NCBI RefSeq assembly: GCF_001421505.1 | Contig: NZ_LMKL01000004.1 | Span: forward strand, 248,001 to 312,000 | DNA length: 64,000 bases | Direction: 5' to 3' | From: Sphingomonas sp. Leaf17 | GTDB lineage: Bacteria > Pseudomonadota > Alphaproteobacteria > Sphingomonadales > Sphingomonadaceae | Part shown: piece after piece, positions 1 through 9,245 of the stretch | How the letters are laid out: each line of letters opens with the position of its first letter | Numbering within the stretch: the stretch's first letter is position 1 | Position numbers and translations under genes: made by a program | The notes under the pieces: generated by a model | The model's input: the letters and a program-made list of their open reading frames with translations, nothing else | Told to the model about the DNA's origin: nothing | The model's database searches: none

Positions 1-2
1 AC

Positions 3-461
3 AGCGGCGCGGCCCCCGGTGGCTGCCTGAACGATGTGTTCCAGTCGATCTCGACCGCGACCTACCGTGCGCGCGGCATCGACGGGGTGATGAGCGTCAC
101 GCGCGGGCTGAACGTGTTCGGGGTCGGCGCGGGGTATGCCAACCGCGAGATCTATGCGCCCGATACCGCGCCCGGCGTGGTCATTTCGGGGCTGGAGGAT
201 CAGAGCTGGTACGGACAGGTTTTCTATTCGCGCAGCCTGACCGCGGATTCCGGCTTCAACGCCAACGGCTTCGTCAATTATTACGACACCGGCGTCGTGG
301 GTGCGGATACCACGCTGTCGCTGGGGGCGACCGGAAGCTATTTCCATACTTTCGGGCGATTGCTGACCACCGCGACGCTGGGCCTCTACCACTTCAAGGT
401 CGGCGACTTCGCCAGCGACCTGACCGCGCAGGCGCAGGTCGGCGCACGATACCAGTTCTGA
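3..461 (+). CDS. Outer-membrane beta-barrel protein of the XrtA/PEP-CTERM system, C-terminal part
   Basis: The reading frame is already open at the left window edge, so only the C-terminal ~152 residues are present. Alternating hydrophobic/polar stretches rich in Gly, Tyr, Phe and Thr, and a final ...ARYQF ending in an aromatic residue, are typical of an outer-membrane beta-barrel. It sits 11 bases before the XrtA-associated ATPase. In sphingomonads that position is held by a 'PEP-CTERM system associated' barrel thought to help export the exopolysaccharide. The family assignment rests on context plus barrel-like sequence; the specific function is inferred. Confidence 0.7.
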   Translation, partial: SGAAPGGCLNDVFQSISTATYRARGIDGVMSVTRGLNVFGVGAGYANREIYAPDTAPGVVISGLEDQSWYGQVFYSRSLTADSGFNANGFVNYYDTGVVGADTTLSLGATGSYFHTFGRLLTTATLGLYHFKVGDFASDLTAQAQVGARYQF

Positions 462-472
462 GGGCCATCGCT

Positions 473-1495
473 ATGTATGACGATCATTACGGGCTGACCG
501 AGCGCCCCTTCCAGCTGACGCCGGACCCGCGCTTCTGGTTCGACACCGCCACCCATCGCAAGGCGATGGCCTATCTCGGCTATGGCCTGGCACAGGGGGA
601 GGGCTTCATCGTCGTCACCGGCGATATCGGCGCGGGCAAGACGACGCTGGTCGGGCATCTGCTCGACACGCTCGACCGGCAGGCGCTGAACCCGCTGCAC
701 ATCGCCTCGACCGCGATCGAGGCGGACGACCTGCTGCGGATCGTCGCGACCCAGCTGGGCGTCGATCCGGCGGGTCTGGCCAAGGCGCAGCTGCTGACCG
801 CGATCGAACGCGGGCTGCACGCGGTGGCGCGGACCGGCCGCCGCACCCTGCTGATCGTCGACGAGGCGCAGGCGCTGGCGGTATCCGCGCTGGAGGAATT
901 GCGGATGCTGTCCAATTTCCAGGCCGGCGGCCATCCGCTGCTGCAGATCCTGCTGCTGGGCCAGCCCGAGTTTCGCGAACGGCTGCACGGGTCGGACCGG
1001 CTGGAACAGCTGCGCCAGCGGGTCATCGCGATCCATCACCTCGACCCGATGGGACCGGATGAGGTCGCCGACTATATCGGTCACCGCCTGAGCGTCGTCG
1101 GGTGGCAGGGGCGGCCGGACTTTGTCGAGGATGCGTTCACGGCGCTGTATCGCGGGTCCGGCGGCGTGCCACGACGGCTGAACCAGCTTGCGGGCCGTGT
1201 GATGCTGCATGCCGCGATCGAGGGGCGCGACGTGATCGACGGGGCGATGGTCGATGCGGTGGTGGCCGACCTTCAGGCCGACCTGCCGATGGCGACCCCG
1301 TCGCCCGCACCAGGCCCGACATCGGCGGCCGCCACGCCACCGACCGCCGACCCCGCCATCATCGCGCGGCTGGCCGCGCTGGAGGCGCGGGTGGAAACAC
1401 AGGACGTTGCGCTGCGCCGGGTGCTGACGCTGCTGGTCGACTGGGTCGAGGCGGACAGCCGCGCCGTGCCGGTGCCGATCCGCGGCGCGGCCTGA
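473..1495 (+). CDS. XrtA-system ATPase (ExeA/GspA-like AAA ATPase)
   Basis: A 340-residue cytoplasmic AAA ATPase. Walker A is GDIGAGKTT (residues 50-58) and Walker B is LLIVDEAQ (126-133), followed by the conserved R-M-L-S-N-F stretch of ExeA-like ATPases. Residues after ~275 are Ala/Pro-rich and end in a short helical segment. The N-terminal MYDDHYGL..RPFQLTPDPRF signature is characteristic of the PEP-CTERM/XrtA locus ATPase, often annotated as secretion ATPase. It is followed after five bases by the polysaccharide deacetylase, within an apparent operon. The probable role is energising or regulating exopolysaccharide assembly or export; the exact partner is unknown. Confidence 0.88.
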   Translation: MYDDHYGLTERPFQLTPDPRFWFDTATHRKAMAYLGYGLAQGEGFIVVTGDIGAGKTTLVGHLLDTLDRQALNPLHIASTAIEADDLLRIVATQLGVDPAGLAKAQLLTAIERGLHAVARTGRRTLLIVDEAQALAVSALEELRMLSNFQAGGHPLLQILLLGQPEFRERLHGSDRLEQLRQRVIAIHHLDPMGPDEVADYIGHRLSVVGWQGRPDFVEDAFTALYRGSGGVPRRLNQLAGRVMLHAAIEGRDVIDGAMVDAVVADLQADLPMATPSPAPGPTSAAATPPTADPAIIARLAALEARVETQDVALRRVLTLLVDWVEADSRAVPVPIRGAA

Positions 1496-1500
1496 CCCCC

Positions 1501-2340
1501 ATGCGCAACGGCATGTCCGTCGACGTCGAGGACTGGTTCCAGGTCGGCGCGTTCGAGACCACGATTCCCAAGGCGGACTGGGACGGTCTGGCGCGGCGTG
1601 TCGAGAAGAACACCGACGCGGTGCTCGACCTGTTCGCCGAGAGCGGCACCAGGGCGACATTCTTCACGCTGGGCTGGGTCGCGCATCGCCACCCGGCGCT
1701 GATCCGTCGCATCGCCGACGCGGGGCATGAGGTGGCCAGTCATGGATGGGACCATCAACGCGTCTTCACGATGGACGCCGATACGTTCCGTGCCGATGTC
1801 GCGCGCGCGCAGATGGCGCTGGAGGATGCCAGCGGCCAGCGGATCACCGGCTATCGCGCGCCGAGCTTCTCGATCGACCAGCGTACCCCCTGGGCGCATG
1901 CCGTGCTGGCCGAGGCGGGCTATGCCTATTCGTCCAGCGTCGCGCCGCTGGCGCATGACCATTATGGCTGGCGTGATGCGCCACGTTATGCGTTCCGCCC
2001 GATTGGCGGGCAGGCGCTGGTCGAAATTCCGGTGACCGTCGCGCAGATTGGCGCGCGGCGGATCGCGACGGGCGGCGGCTTCTTTCGCCTGCTGCCGGCC
2101 CGGCTGACCGATTTCGCGGTGCGTCAGGTCAATAGCGAGACGCGGCCGGCGATGTTCTACTTCCATCCGTGGGAGATCGACCCCGGCCAGCCGCGCGTGG
2201 CAAACGCGCCGTGGAAGTCGAAACTGCGCCATTATGCCCGGCTAGGCGCGATGGCGGACAAGCTGCGCGGGTTGCTCGACCGGCACGACTGGGGGCGGGT
2301 CGACGCGGTGGCGGCGGTGGAAGCCGCGCGGATGCAATGA
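1501..2340 (+). CDS. XrtA-system polysaccharide deacetylase (NodB fold, DUF3473)
   Basis: A 279-residue NodB-type carbohydrate esterase. SVDVEDWF near the N-terminus carries the catalytic/metal aspartates (D8, D11), and SHGWDH (residues 80-85) carries the metal-binding His pair. YRAPSFSID follows further on. The C-terminal third corresponds to the DUF3473 extension of XrtA-associated deacetylases, with FYFHPWEIDPGQPR. The ATG at 1501 is chosen because it lies six bases after the ATPase stop and begins directly at the conserved MSVDVEDWFQ block. It probably deacetylates the polymer or lipid-linked repeat unit made by this locus. The absence of a signal peptide suggests action on the cytoplasmic side, which is inference. 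Confidence 0.9.
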   Translation: MRNGMSVDVEDWFQVGAFETTIPKADWDGLARRVEKNTDAVLDLFAESGTRATFFTLGWVAHRHPALIRRIADAGHEVASHGWDHQRVFTMDADTFRADVARAQMALEDASGQRITGYRAPSFSIDQRTPWAHAVLAEAGYAYSSSVAPLAHDHYGWRDAPRYAFRPIGGQALVEIPVTVAQIGARRIATGGGFFRLLPARLTDFAVRQVNSETRPAMFYFHPWEIDPGQPRVANAPWKSKLRHYARLGAMADKLRGLLDRHDWGRVDAVAAVEAARMQ

Positions 2341-3386
2341 CCATGGCCCTGATCGAAACTCCGGTCGGCGTGCGCGAGGCGGATCTGAGCGACGCGGGCG
2401 ACGTGGCGCGGATTGCAGCGTTCGTTGCGGCGACGCCGGGTGGAACGCCGTTTCATCTACCGGCCTGGAGCCGGGCGGTGGCAACAGGCTGCGGCCAGTC
2501 GGCGCGGTACCTGATTGCCGAGCGCGCGGACGGCGCGATCGCGGGCGTCCTGCCGCTGACGGCGATGCGGTCGCCGCTGTTCGGGGCGGCGTTGGTGTCG
2601 ACCGGATTCGGTGTCGATGGCGGCGTGCTGGGCGATGCGGTCGATCCGCTGGCGGCGGGTGCGTGGGATCTGGCGCAGCGGCTCGGGTGCCCGGGCGTCG
2701 AGCTTCGCGGCGGTCCGGCCCCGATCGGCTGGACGACGGACGATACCAGTTATCTGGGTTTCGCGCGCGATCTGGCGGCTGATGACGAGACCGAACTGAA
2801 GGCGATCCCGCGCAAGCAGCGCGCCGAGGTTCGCCGTTCGCTGGGCTTCGATCTGGAGGTCGTGACCGGCACCAGCCCGGCGATGCTGGCCGAGCATTAC
2901 CGCGTCTATGCCGAATCCGTCCGCAATCTAGGCACGCCGGTGTTCCCGGCCGCGCTGTTCCGCGCGGTCGTCGCGATGATGGACGCCGATGTGCTGACGG
3001 TGCGGCATCGGGGTCGGGCGGTGGCGAGCGTCCTCAGCCTGTATCATGCCGGCACCGTCTATCCCTATTGGGGCGGCGGGACGCAGGCCGCACGGGGGCT
3101 GCGTGCCAACGACCGGATGTATTTCGCGCTGATGGGCCATGCCCGCGCGCGGGGCTGCACCCGGTTCGACTTCGGCCGGTCGAAGACCGACACGGGTGCG
3201 GCGGCGTTCAAGAAGAACTGGGGCTTCGTCGGCGTGCCGCGCCGCTATGCGACGCGTAGCGCGGGGCCGGTACGCGCGGTCAATCCGCTCAACCCGAAAT
3301 ATGCGTTGATGGTGCGGACGTGGAAGCGTTTGCCGTTGCCGGTCGCCAACCTGCTGGGGCCGTGGATTTCCAGAGGGCTGGGGTGA
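2337..3386 (+). CDS. FemAB-like (GNAT-fold) protein of the XrtA/PEP-CTERM system
   Basis: A 349-residue protein resembling FemAB/MprF-type aminoacyl or acyl transferases. It carries the late motif YPYWGGGTQAARGLRANDRM, then FDFGRSKTDTGAAAFKKNWGF, the substrate-site signature of the PEP-CTERM FemAB family. The start ATG at 2337 overlaps the deacetylase stop (ATGA), indicating translational coupling. Homologues are confined to exosortase loci and are assumed to add an amino-acyl or acyl group to the exopolysaccharide or its carrier. That chemistry has not been shown and is inference here. Confidence 0.87.
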   Translation: MTMALIETPVGVREADLSDAGDVARIAAFVAATPGGTPFHLPAWSRAVATGCGQSARYLIAERADGAIAGVLPLTAMRSPLFGAALVSTGFGVDGGVLGDAVDPLAAGAWDLAQRLGCPGVELRGGPAPIGWTTDDTSYLGFARDLAADDETELKAIPRKQRAEVRRSLGFDLEVVTGTSPAMLAEHYRVYAESVRNLGTPVFPAALFRAVVAMMDADVLTVRHRGRAVASVLSLYHAGTVYPYWGGGTQAARGLRANDRMYFALMGHARARGCTRFDFGRSKTDTGAAAFKKNWGFVGVPRRYATRSAGPVRAVNPLNPKYALMVRTWKRLPLPVANLLGPWISRGLG

Positions 3387-4555
3387 GCGACGTCCTGTTC
3401 CTCGCGCACCGGGTGCCGTTTCCGCCCGATCGCGGCGACAAGATCCGCAGTTTTCATGTCCTCCAGCATCTGGCGGCGCGGCACCGCGTCCATCTGGTGA
3501 CGTTTGCCGACGAAACGGGCGATGTGGATCCGCCGGCAGCGTTCACCGACCTGCTGCGAAGCTGCACCGTCATCCCCCGTGCCAAGTCGCAGAAGCGCGC
3601 GGCGATCGAATCGTTGCTGACCGGGCGTCCGGTGTCGCTGGCCGCGTTTGCCGACCCCCGCATCGCCGCCGCGATCGGCCGGGTGCGGGCCGCGCACCCG
3701 ATCGCCGCGACCTATGTCTTTTCCGGGCAGATGGCGCAGTATCTCGATGATGGCCGGGCGGTGATGGACTTCGTCGACATGGATTCGGCCAAGTTCGCTG
3801 GCCTTGCCAAGGACCAGCGCGGACCGATGCGCTGGATGCTCAGGCGCGAAGCCCGTCTGCTTGGCCGGTTCGAGCGAATGGTGGCCGCGCGGGTGTCGGT
3901 GAGCCTGTTCGTCAGCGATGCGGAAGCCGCACTGTTCCGGCGAAGCGGCGGGCAGGGGCGGATCCTGACGGTCGAGAACGGGATCGACACCGTCGCCTAT
4001 GACCCGGCCGCTATCGTGCCGATCCGTGCGCCGCATCCGCTGATCGTATTCACCGGACAGATGGACTACCGGCCCAATATTGACGCCGTTCGCTGGTTTG
4101 CCGACGAAATCCTGCCATTGGTGCGCGCGAAACACCCGGAAGCACTGTTCGCGATCGTCGGCCGTGCGCCGACGGCGGCCGTCCTGGCGCTTGGCGAGCG
4201 TGACGGGGTGATCGTCACCGGCGCGGTGCCCGATACGCGCGGCTGGCTGGCGGCGGCGACAGTCTGTGTCGCGCCGCTGAAACTGGCGCGCGGCATCCAG
4301 AACAAGGTGCTGGAGGCGATGGCGATGGCCCGACCCGTCGTGGCGACCACGGCGGCGGCGGAGGGGATCGACCATGACGGCACGATCCGGGTCGCCGCCG
4401 ACGCCACCGGTTTCGCCAATGCGGTCTCGACCGTGATCGACCAACCGGACGACGCCGCGATGCTGGGCCGTGCCGCCCGTGCGCGGGTGCAGGCGCGCTA
4501 TGGCTGGGCGGCGCGGCTGGCTCCGCTGGATTCGCTGATCGGCGGCCAGGCGTGA
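3383..4555 (+). CDS. XrtA-system glycosyltransferase (GT4-type)
   Basis: A 390-residue cytoplasmic glycosyltransferase with a GT-B fold. The N-terminus LFLAHRVPFPPDRGDKIRSF is the hallmark of the PEP-CTERM/XrtA GT family. The C-terminal half has VFTGQMDYRPN, GWLAAATVCVAPL and the donor-binding RGIQNKVLEAMAMARPVV typical of GT4 enzymes. GTG at 3383 is used as start because it overlaps the preceding TGA by four bases and begins at the conserved N-terminus; the frame is open upstream but that sequence overlaps the FemAB gene. It presumably adds a sugar to the lipid-linked repeat unit. Confidence 0.9.
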   Translation: MSDVLFLAHRVPFPPDRGDKIRSFHVLQHLAARHRVHLVTFADETGDVDPPAAFTDLLRSCTVIPRAKSQKRAAIESLLTGRPVSLAAFADPRIAAAIGRVRAAHPIAATYVFSGQMAQYLDDGRAVMDFVDMDSAKFAGLAKDQRGPMRWMLRREARLLGRFERMVAARVSVSLFVSDAEAALFRRSGGQGRILTVENGIDTVAYDPAAIVPIRAPHPLIVFTGQMDYRPNIDAVRWFADEILPLVRAKHPEALFAIVGRAPTAAVLALGERDGVIVTGAVPDTRGWLAAATVCVAPLKLARGIQNKVLEAMAMARPVVATTAAAEGIDHDGTIRVAADATGFANAVSTVIDQPDDAAMLGRAARARVQARYGWAARLAPLDSLIGGQA

Positions 4556-6066
4556 CGGTCGCCGCCGCCGCGCCAAGGCGTGATGCATGGGCCACGCATG
4601 GCGGCGCGCTGGCGCTGGTTGCGCTGGTCATCGTCGCGCTGTTTCCGGGCGATGTGGCGGATCTGGTGCGGATCTGGTGGACCAGCACGACCTTCGGGCA
4701 TTGCCTGTTCATCGCGCCGGTCGTGGCGTGGCTGGTCTGGCAGCGGCGGGGCCAGCTGGCACGGTTGACGCCGGTCGCGTGGCTGCCGGGGCTGGCGCTG
4801 GTCGCGGCCGGCGGTTTGGCCTGGCTGGTCGGAGATGCGGGCGGCGTCGCGCTCGCCCGGCACCTGGGGCTGGTGTTGATGCAGCAGGGCGCCGTCGTCA
4901 CCGTACTTGGGCCGAATGTCGCGCGCGGGCTGCTGTTTCCGCTGGCCTATGCGCTGTTCCTGGTGCCGTTCGGCGAGGGGCTGGAGCCGCCGTTGCAGGC
5001 GGTGACAGTCGCGATCGTCATGCCGCTGCTCCACGCGGCCGGGATCGCCGCCAGCGTCGATGGCGTGCTGATCCATGCCGGCCGCTATTATTTCGAGGTC
5101 GCCGAGGCGTGTTCGGGGGCCAAGTTCGTGATCGCGATGCTAGCGTTCGGCGCGCTGGTTGCCAACCTGTGCTTTGTGTCGTGGGCACGGCGCGCGGTGT
5201 TCATGGCCGTGTGCCTGATCGTGCCGGTCATCGCCAACGGCATCCGCGCGTTCGGGACGATCTACGCCGCCGACCGCACCTCGCTGGAGGCGGCGACCGG
5301 ATTCGACCACATTGTCTATGGCTGGGTGTTCTTCGGGCTGGTGATGGCGGGGGTGCTGGCGATCGGCTGGCGCTGGTTCGATCGCGCGCCCGATGACCCG
5401 GCGTTCGATCCGGCCACGTTGCAGGGGCGGGTATCGCACACGATGCCGTTGGCGCTGGCCGGTGCGCTGGTGCTGGCGACGGCGGCCCTGTTCCCCGCAT
5501 GGAGCGCGGTGCTGGCGACGCGGGCAGAGCCATTGCCACCGCGCATCGACCTGCCCGATGTACCCGGCTGGCACCGCGCCCCGCTCGATACGCAGGCGGC
5601 GTGGCAGCCGAATTATCCCGGGGCCGATCACCAGTTGTTCGGCCGCTATACCGATGCGGCGGGCCATAGCGTCGACATGGCGGTCGCTGTCTATGCCCGG
5701 CAGCGCGAGGGAGCCGAACTCGTCGGTTTCGGCATCGGCGTGCTGCGCGAGGCGGATCGCTGGGTCCGGGTCGCCGACGAGCCAGCCATCGCCGGCGGCA
5801 CGGCGATGCGGATTACCGCGCCCGGACCCGTGGAGCGGATCGTCGCGACATGGTACCGCGTCGGTGATGTGACGACGGGGGATGACAGGCGCGTGAAGAT
5901 CGAGACGATGAAGGCGCGGCTGTTCGGCGGTCCCTTGCGCGCGGTCGCGCTGCATCTGTCGGCGGTCGCCCGGCCGGGGCAGGACGCGCGCGGGTCGATC
6001 GAGCGTTTTGCGGCCGCGCTTGGCCCCGTCGAACGGATGGCCGACCGCATGACGGATCCACGCTGA
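4552..6066 (+). CDS. xrtA: Exosortase A fused to an EpsI domain
   Basis: A 504-residue inner-membrane protein. Residues 1-275 form the multi-helix exosortase domain with the transpeptidase-like triad C187 (EACSGAKF), R232 (ANGIRAF) and H253 (FDHIVYGW). One further transmembrane helix lies near 299-320, and a periplasmic EpsI/DUF3485 domain follows to the C-terminus. Exosortases recognise C-terminal PEP-CTERM signals (PEP motif, helix, basic tail) and are assumed to cleave and transfer them at the cell surface. The GTG start overlaps the preceding stop (GTGA). No PEP-CTERM substrate protein is visible in this window, so substrates must be encoded elsewhere. Confidence 0.93.
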   Translation: MTVAAAAPRRDAWATHGGALALVALVIVALFPGDVADLVRIWWTSTTFGHCLFIAPVVAWLVWQRRGQLARLTPVAWLPGLALVAAGGLAWLVGDAGGVALARHLGLVLMQQGAVVTVLGPNVARGLLFPLAYALFLVPFGEGLEPPLQAVTVAIVMPLLHAAGIAASVDGVLIHAGRYYFEVAEACSGAKFVIAMLAFGALVANLCFVSWARRAVFMAVCLIVPVIANGIRAFGTIYAADRTSLEAATGFDHIVYGWVFFGLVMAGVLAIGWRWFDRAPDDPAFDPATLQGRVSHTMPLALAGALVLATAALFPAWSAVLATRAEPLPPRIDLPDVPGWHRAPLDTQAAWQPNYPGADHQLFGRYTDAAGHSVDMAVAVYARQREGAELVGFGIGVLREADRWVRVADEPAIAGGTAMRITAPGPVERIVATWYRVGDVTTGDDRRVKIETMKARLFGGPLRAVALHLSAVARPGQDARGSIERFAAALGPVERMADRMTDPR

Positions 6067-7952
6067 TGTGCGGCATCGCCGGGATTTTCCACCCCGCCAC
6101 CCCCAAGCCGGTCGACCCGCATCGCATTCAGGCGATGATCGCGGCGCAGGCGCATCGCGGCCCCGACGGCGATGGCGTGTGGACCGCGCCCGGCGTCGGG
6201 CTGGGGCATCGGCGGCTGTCGATCATCGACGTCGCCGGATCGCCGCAGCCGATGACCGACGGCGGGCTGACCATCACCTATAATGGCGAGGTCTATAATT
6301 TCGCGGACCTGCGCGCCGATCTGACCGCCGCCGGCGCGCGCTTTCGTACGCAGGGCGACACCGAGGTTCTGCTCCACGCCTGGCGTGCCTGGGGGCCGGC
6401 GATGCTTGACCGGCTGAACGGCATGTTCGCCTTCGCCATCCACGATGCCGATGCGCGCACGCTGTTCCTGGCGCGGGACCGGATGGGGGTGAAGCCGCTC
6501 CACTGGGTCGGACTGTCGGACGGGTCGATCGCCTTTGCCTCCGAACTAAAGGGGTTGCTCGCGCACCCATTGCTGCGCCGCGCGCCGGACCTGAGCGCGG
6601 TCGAGGATTTCATGGGGCTGGGTTACGTTCCCGACGATGCCTGTCTGGTCGCGGGCGTGCGGAAACTGCCCGCCGGGCATTTCCTGCTGATCGAGCGTGG
6701 TCGCGCCGTGCCACCCCCACGCCGCTGGTGGGATGTCGACTTTTCCAACCGCGACATCCGGCCTGCGAAGGTGCTGGAGGCCGAACTGATCGACCGGATG
6801 CGCGAAGGCGTGCGCAGCCGGATGGTCGCCGATGTGCCGCTGGGCGCGTTCCTGTCCGGCGGGGTGGACAGCTCGGCGGTCGTCGCGCTGATGGCTGAAA
6901 CCTCGCGCAGCGCGGTGCGGACCTGCACCATCGGCTTCGACGAGGCGGATCATGACGAGCGGGCCTATGCCACGCAGGTCGCGACCCGCTTTGCCACCGA
7001 CCATGGCGAGCGGGTGGTCGATACCGATGACTTCGGCCTGATCGACACGCTGGTCGCCGCGTTCGACGAACCCTTTGCCGATGGCTCGGCGCTAGCGACG
7101 TATCAGGTCTGCGCGCTGGCCCGCGAGAGCGTGACGGTCGCGCTGTCCGGCGACGGCGCGGACGAGGCGCTGGCGGGCTATCGCCGCTATCGTTTCCACG
7201 CCGCCGAGGAGCGGGTACGCGGGCTGATGCCGGCGGCTTTGCGCCAGCGCGTGTTCGGCGCACTCGGGCGCGCCTATCCCAAGGCGGATTGGGCACCGCG
7301 ACCGTTCCGCGCGAAGGCGACATTGCTGGCGATCGCGGCCGATGGCGACGAGGCCTACGCCCGCGCGGTCGGGGTGACGACGCCCGAACGTCGGGCTTTG
7401 CTCTATTCAGCGGCCACGCGGCAGGCGCTGGCCGGGCACCGGGCGGAGGACCGCTATGTCGCGACGATGCGGGCCGCGCCGGCGCGCGATGCGCTGGACC
7501 GCGCGCAATATGCCGACATCCAGCACTGGCTGCCCGGCGATATCCTGACCAAGGTCGACCGGACCAGCATGGCGGTCGGGCTGGAGGCGCGCGAGCCGTT
7601 GCTCGACCACAGGCTGATCGAGTTTGCCGCCACATTGCCGGTCGCGCTGCGGCTGAAGGGCGGGCAGGGCAAGTGGCTGATGAAGAAGGCGCTGGAGCCG
7701 TATCTGCCGCGCGAGGTGCTGTACCGGCCGAAAATGGGGTTCGTCACGCCGATCAGCGCATGGTTTCGCAAAGGGCTGGCGGATGAGGCGGCATCGCTCG
7801 CGCGGTCGTCGTTGCTGCGCGATACTGGCTGGTTCGACATGACGGCGGTGGCGACCTTGGTCGAGGATCACCGCACCGGCCGGTCCGACCACGGGCGCAC
7901 CCTGTGGCAGTTGATGATGCTGGAACGCAGCGTGCGGCGGATGTTCGCATGA
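6066..7952 (+). CDS. XrtA-system asparagine synthase-type amidotransferase
   Basis: A 628-residue glutamine-hydrolysing amidotransferase. C2 (MCGIAG) is the class II glutaminase nucleophile. The synthase domain carries the ATP pyrophosphatase P-loop LSGGVDSS (263-270) and ALSGDGADEALAGY. Start and stop overlap by one base with the exosortase gene (TGATG). Members of this group are AsnB paralogues fixed in exosortase loci, and probably amidate a uronic acid or other carboxyl group of the exopolysaccharide rather than aspartate. A housekeeping AsnB role cannot be excluded from sequence alone. Confidence 0.9.
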   Translation: MCGIAGIFHPATPKPVDPHRIQAMIAAQAHRGPDGDGVWTAPGVGLGHRRLSIIDVAGSPQPMTDGGLTITYNGEVYNFADLRADLTAAGARFRTQGDTEVLLHAWRAWGPAMLDRLNGMFAFAIHDADARTLFLARDRMGVKPLHWVGLSDGSIAFASELKGLLAHPLLRRAPDLSAVEDFMGLGYVPDDACLVAGVRKLPAGHFLLIERGRAVPPPRRWWDVDFSNRDIRPAKVLEAELIDRMREGVRSRMVADVPLGAFLSGGVDSSAVVALMAETSRSAVRTCTIGFDEADHDERAYATQVATRFATDHGERVVDTDDFGLIDTLVAAFDEPFADGSALATYQVCALARESVTVALSGDGADEALAGYRRYRFHAAEERVRGLMPAALRQRVFGALGRAYPKADWAPRPFRAKATLLAIAADGDEAYARAVGVTTPERRALLYSAATRQALAGHRAEDRYVATMRAAPARDALDRAQYADIQHWLPGDILTKVDRTSMAVGLEAREPLLDHRLIEFAATLPVALRLKGGQGKWLMKKALEPYLPREVLYRPKMGFVTPISAWFRKGLADEAASLARSSLLRDTGWFDMTAVATLVEDHRTGRSDHGRTLWQLMMLERSVRRMFA

Positions 7953-7968
7953 GCGAAGGAGACGATGC

Positions 7969-8628
7969 GTGAGCAAGAGCATGACAAGTCGCTGGGTCAT
8001 CGGCGGCGTGGCTGTCGGCGCGCTGGCGCTGGGTGTTGGTGCAGTGATGCTGCATCGCGACGCCCCCCCGGCGGCCGCGCCCGCCGCTGTGGCCGCCAAG
8101 CCTCCGGTCGCGGTCCCGAAGCTGGCCTCCACTCCCGCAACCCCGCCACCGGTCGATCCGTCGGCCTATGTGGTCAAGCGCGTGCTGAAGATAGACGCGC
8201 CGATGCGGCAGGGCGACCATTATTGGGACGAGAGCGGCGCGCCCAAGGCCGGGCCGATCATCATCACCGTCGACCTGAAGGCGCAGGTCCTGTCGATCTT
8301 CCGCGACGGGTATGAGATCGGCACGTCGGTCATCATCTTCGGCGCGGACAACATGCCGACCCCGCTCGGCGTGTTCCCGATCACGCAAAAGGACGCCGAC
8401 CACGTGTCCAACCTGTACGACGCGCCGATGCCATACATGCTGCGCCTGACCAATGACGGTGTCGCGATCCACGGCAGCAAGGTCGGCGAGCAATATGCGA
8501 CGCATGGCTGCGTTGGCGTGCCCGTCGCGTTCGCCAGGAAGCTGTTCGGCGCGGTGAAGCTGGGCGACAAGGTGATCGTCACCAGCGGTGAAATGCTGGA
8601 TGTGGGACAACCGATTACGGCGGCGTGA
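7969..8628 (+). CDS. L,D-transpeptidase (YkuD domain), membrane-anchored
   Basis: A 219-residue protein with one N-terminal signal-anchor helix (residues ~9-28) and an Ala/Pro-rich linker to ~65. The YkuD domain follows, with catalytic H168 (AIHGS), H179 and C181 (ATHGCVGV; the usual form is SHGCxR). GTG at 7969 is preferred over ATG at 7965 because AAGGAG at 7956-7961 sits seven bases upstream and ATG 7965 is out of frame. It lies 16 bases after the asparagine-synthase gene and may be co-transcribed. Expected role is peptidoglycan 3-3 cross-linking or anchoring of envelope proteins or polymer in the periplasm. Confidence 0.88.
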   Translation: MSKSMTSRWVIGGVAVGALALGVGAVMLHRDAPPAAAPAAVAAKPPVAVPKLASTPATPPPVDPSAYVVKRVLKIDAPMRQGDHYWDESGAPKAGPIIITVDLKAQVLSIFRDGYEIGTSVIIFGADNMPTPLGVFPITQKDADHVSNLYDAPMPYMLRLTNDGVAIHGSKVGEQYATHGCVGVPVAFARKLFGAVKLGDKVIVTSGEMLDVGQPITAA

Positions 8629-8729
8629 GGGGGCGACGTTCTCACCACATCGGCTGTCAGACATTATCTGAGAAGTGGTGTTAGGAAATGTGTAAATAAG
8701 AGCGCGTGCCGTCAAACGCCCTCTTTCCC

Positions 8730-9113
8730 TCATATTGCTCCGGGGCCATAATTTGCCGGCTCCGAACCGATGGAGAGTGTCGACCAGTCGGGCGTTACGC
8801 CCTTTCCGTCGTCCCAATAAATGAATTCGATTTCCAGGAGACGCTCGTTCTGATCCATATTCACGAGCGCTGAAATTAGCCCGCCCTCGGACGTATGCAT
8901 TCTCCCTTCACAAGAAAGATTTCGATGGCCGCGGTAATTCGGCCGATCATATCCAGCCAGATAAATTAGCAAAAAGTCTCCATCGGATCTTACACTTGCT
9001 ATTCGCAAATCTTGTAGGAGCCGTTCCTGGCTATCTGGACATAACTTGGCAGCTATAGCCTTGATGAAAGTCTGTTCATCTTCGGAAAGCAGACGAGGTT
9101 GATGCTCAGCCAT
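8730..9113 (-). CDS. Orphan hypothetical protein (DUF6984-like), GC-poor
   Basis: A 127-residue soluble protein without signal peptide or membrane segment. It has a central DGDFLLIYLAGYDRPNYRG and a C-terminal EIEFIYWDDGKGVTPDW. The layout (an LLSEDE start, ER-L-L helix, then a beta-rich half ending in the WDD segment) reminds me of DUF6984 proteins, but I cannot verify the family. Both gene and flanks are visibly AT-richer than the rest of the window, suggesting later acquisition. No clear ribosome binding site precedes the ATG. Such small solitary proteins can be immunity-like; no partner toxin is visible. Confidence 0.6.
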   Translation of the reverse strand: MAEHQPRLLSEDEQTFIKAIAAKLCPDSQERLLQDLRIASVRSDGDFLLIYLAGYDRPNYRGHRNLSCEGRMHTSEGGLISALVNMDQNERLLEIEFIYWDDGKGVTPDWSTLSIGSEPANYGPGAI

Positions 9114-9245
9114 CGCCGTAAATTAGAACCATAAACGGACAGCCGCAACTGTCTAAACATGCCGTTATGCATGATAAAATCAGAAAAAAAGGCGGCAAGG
9201 GTTCCCCTGCCGCCCCTTTCACGCAATTCAAACCAACGCAAACGA

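Noticed and set aside
313..315. Idea that the EVL variant in the GGDEF-EAL protein (residues 313-315) marks an inactive phosphodiesterase
   Set aside because: The catalytic Glu is kept and the second residue of EAL is tolerant of change; inactivity cannot be claimed.
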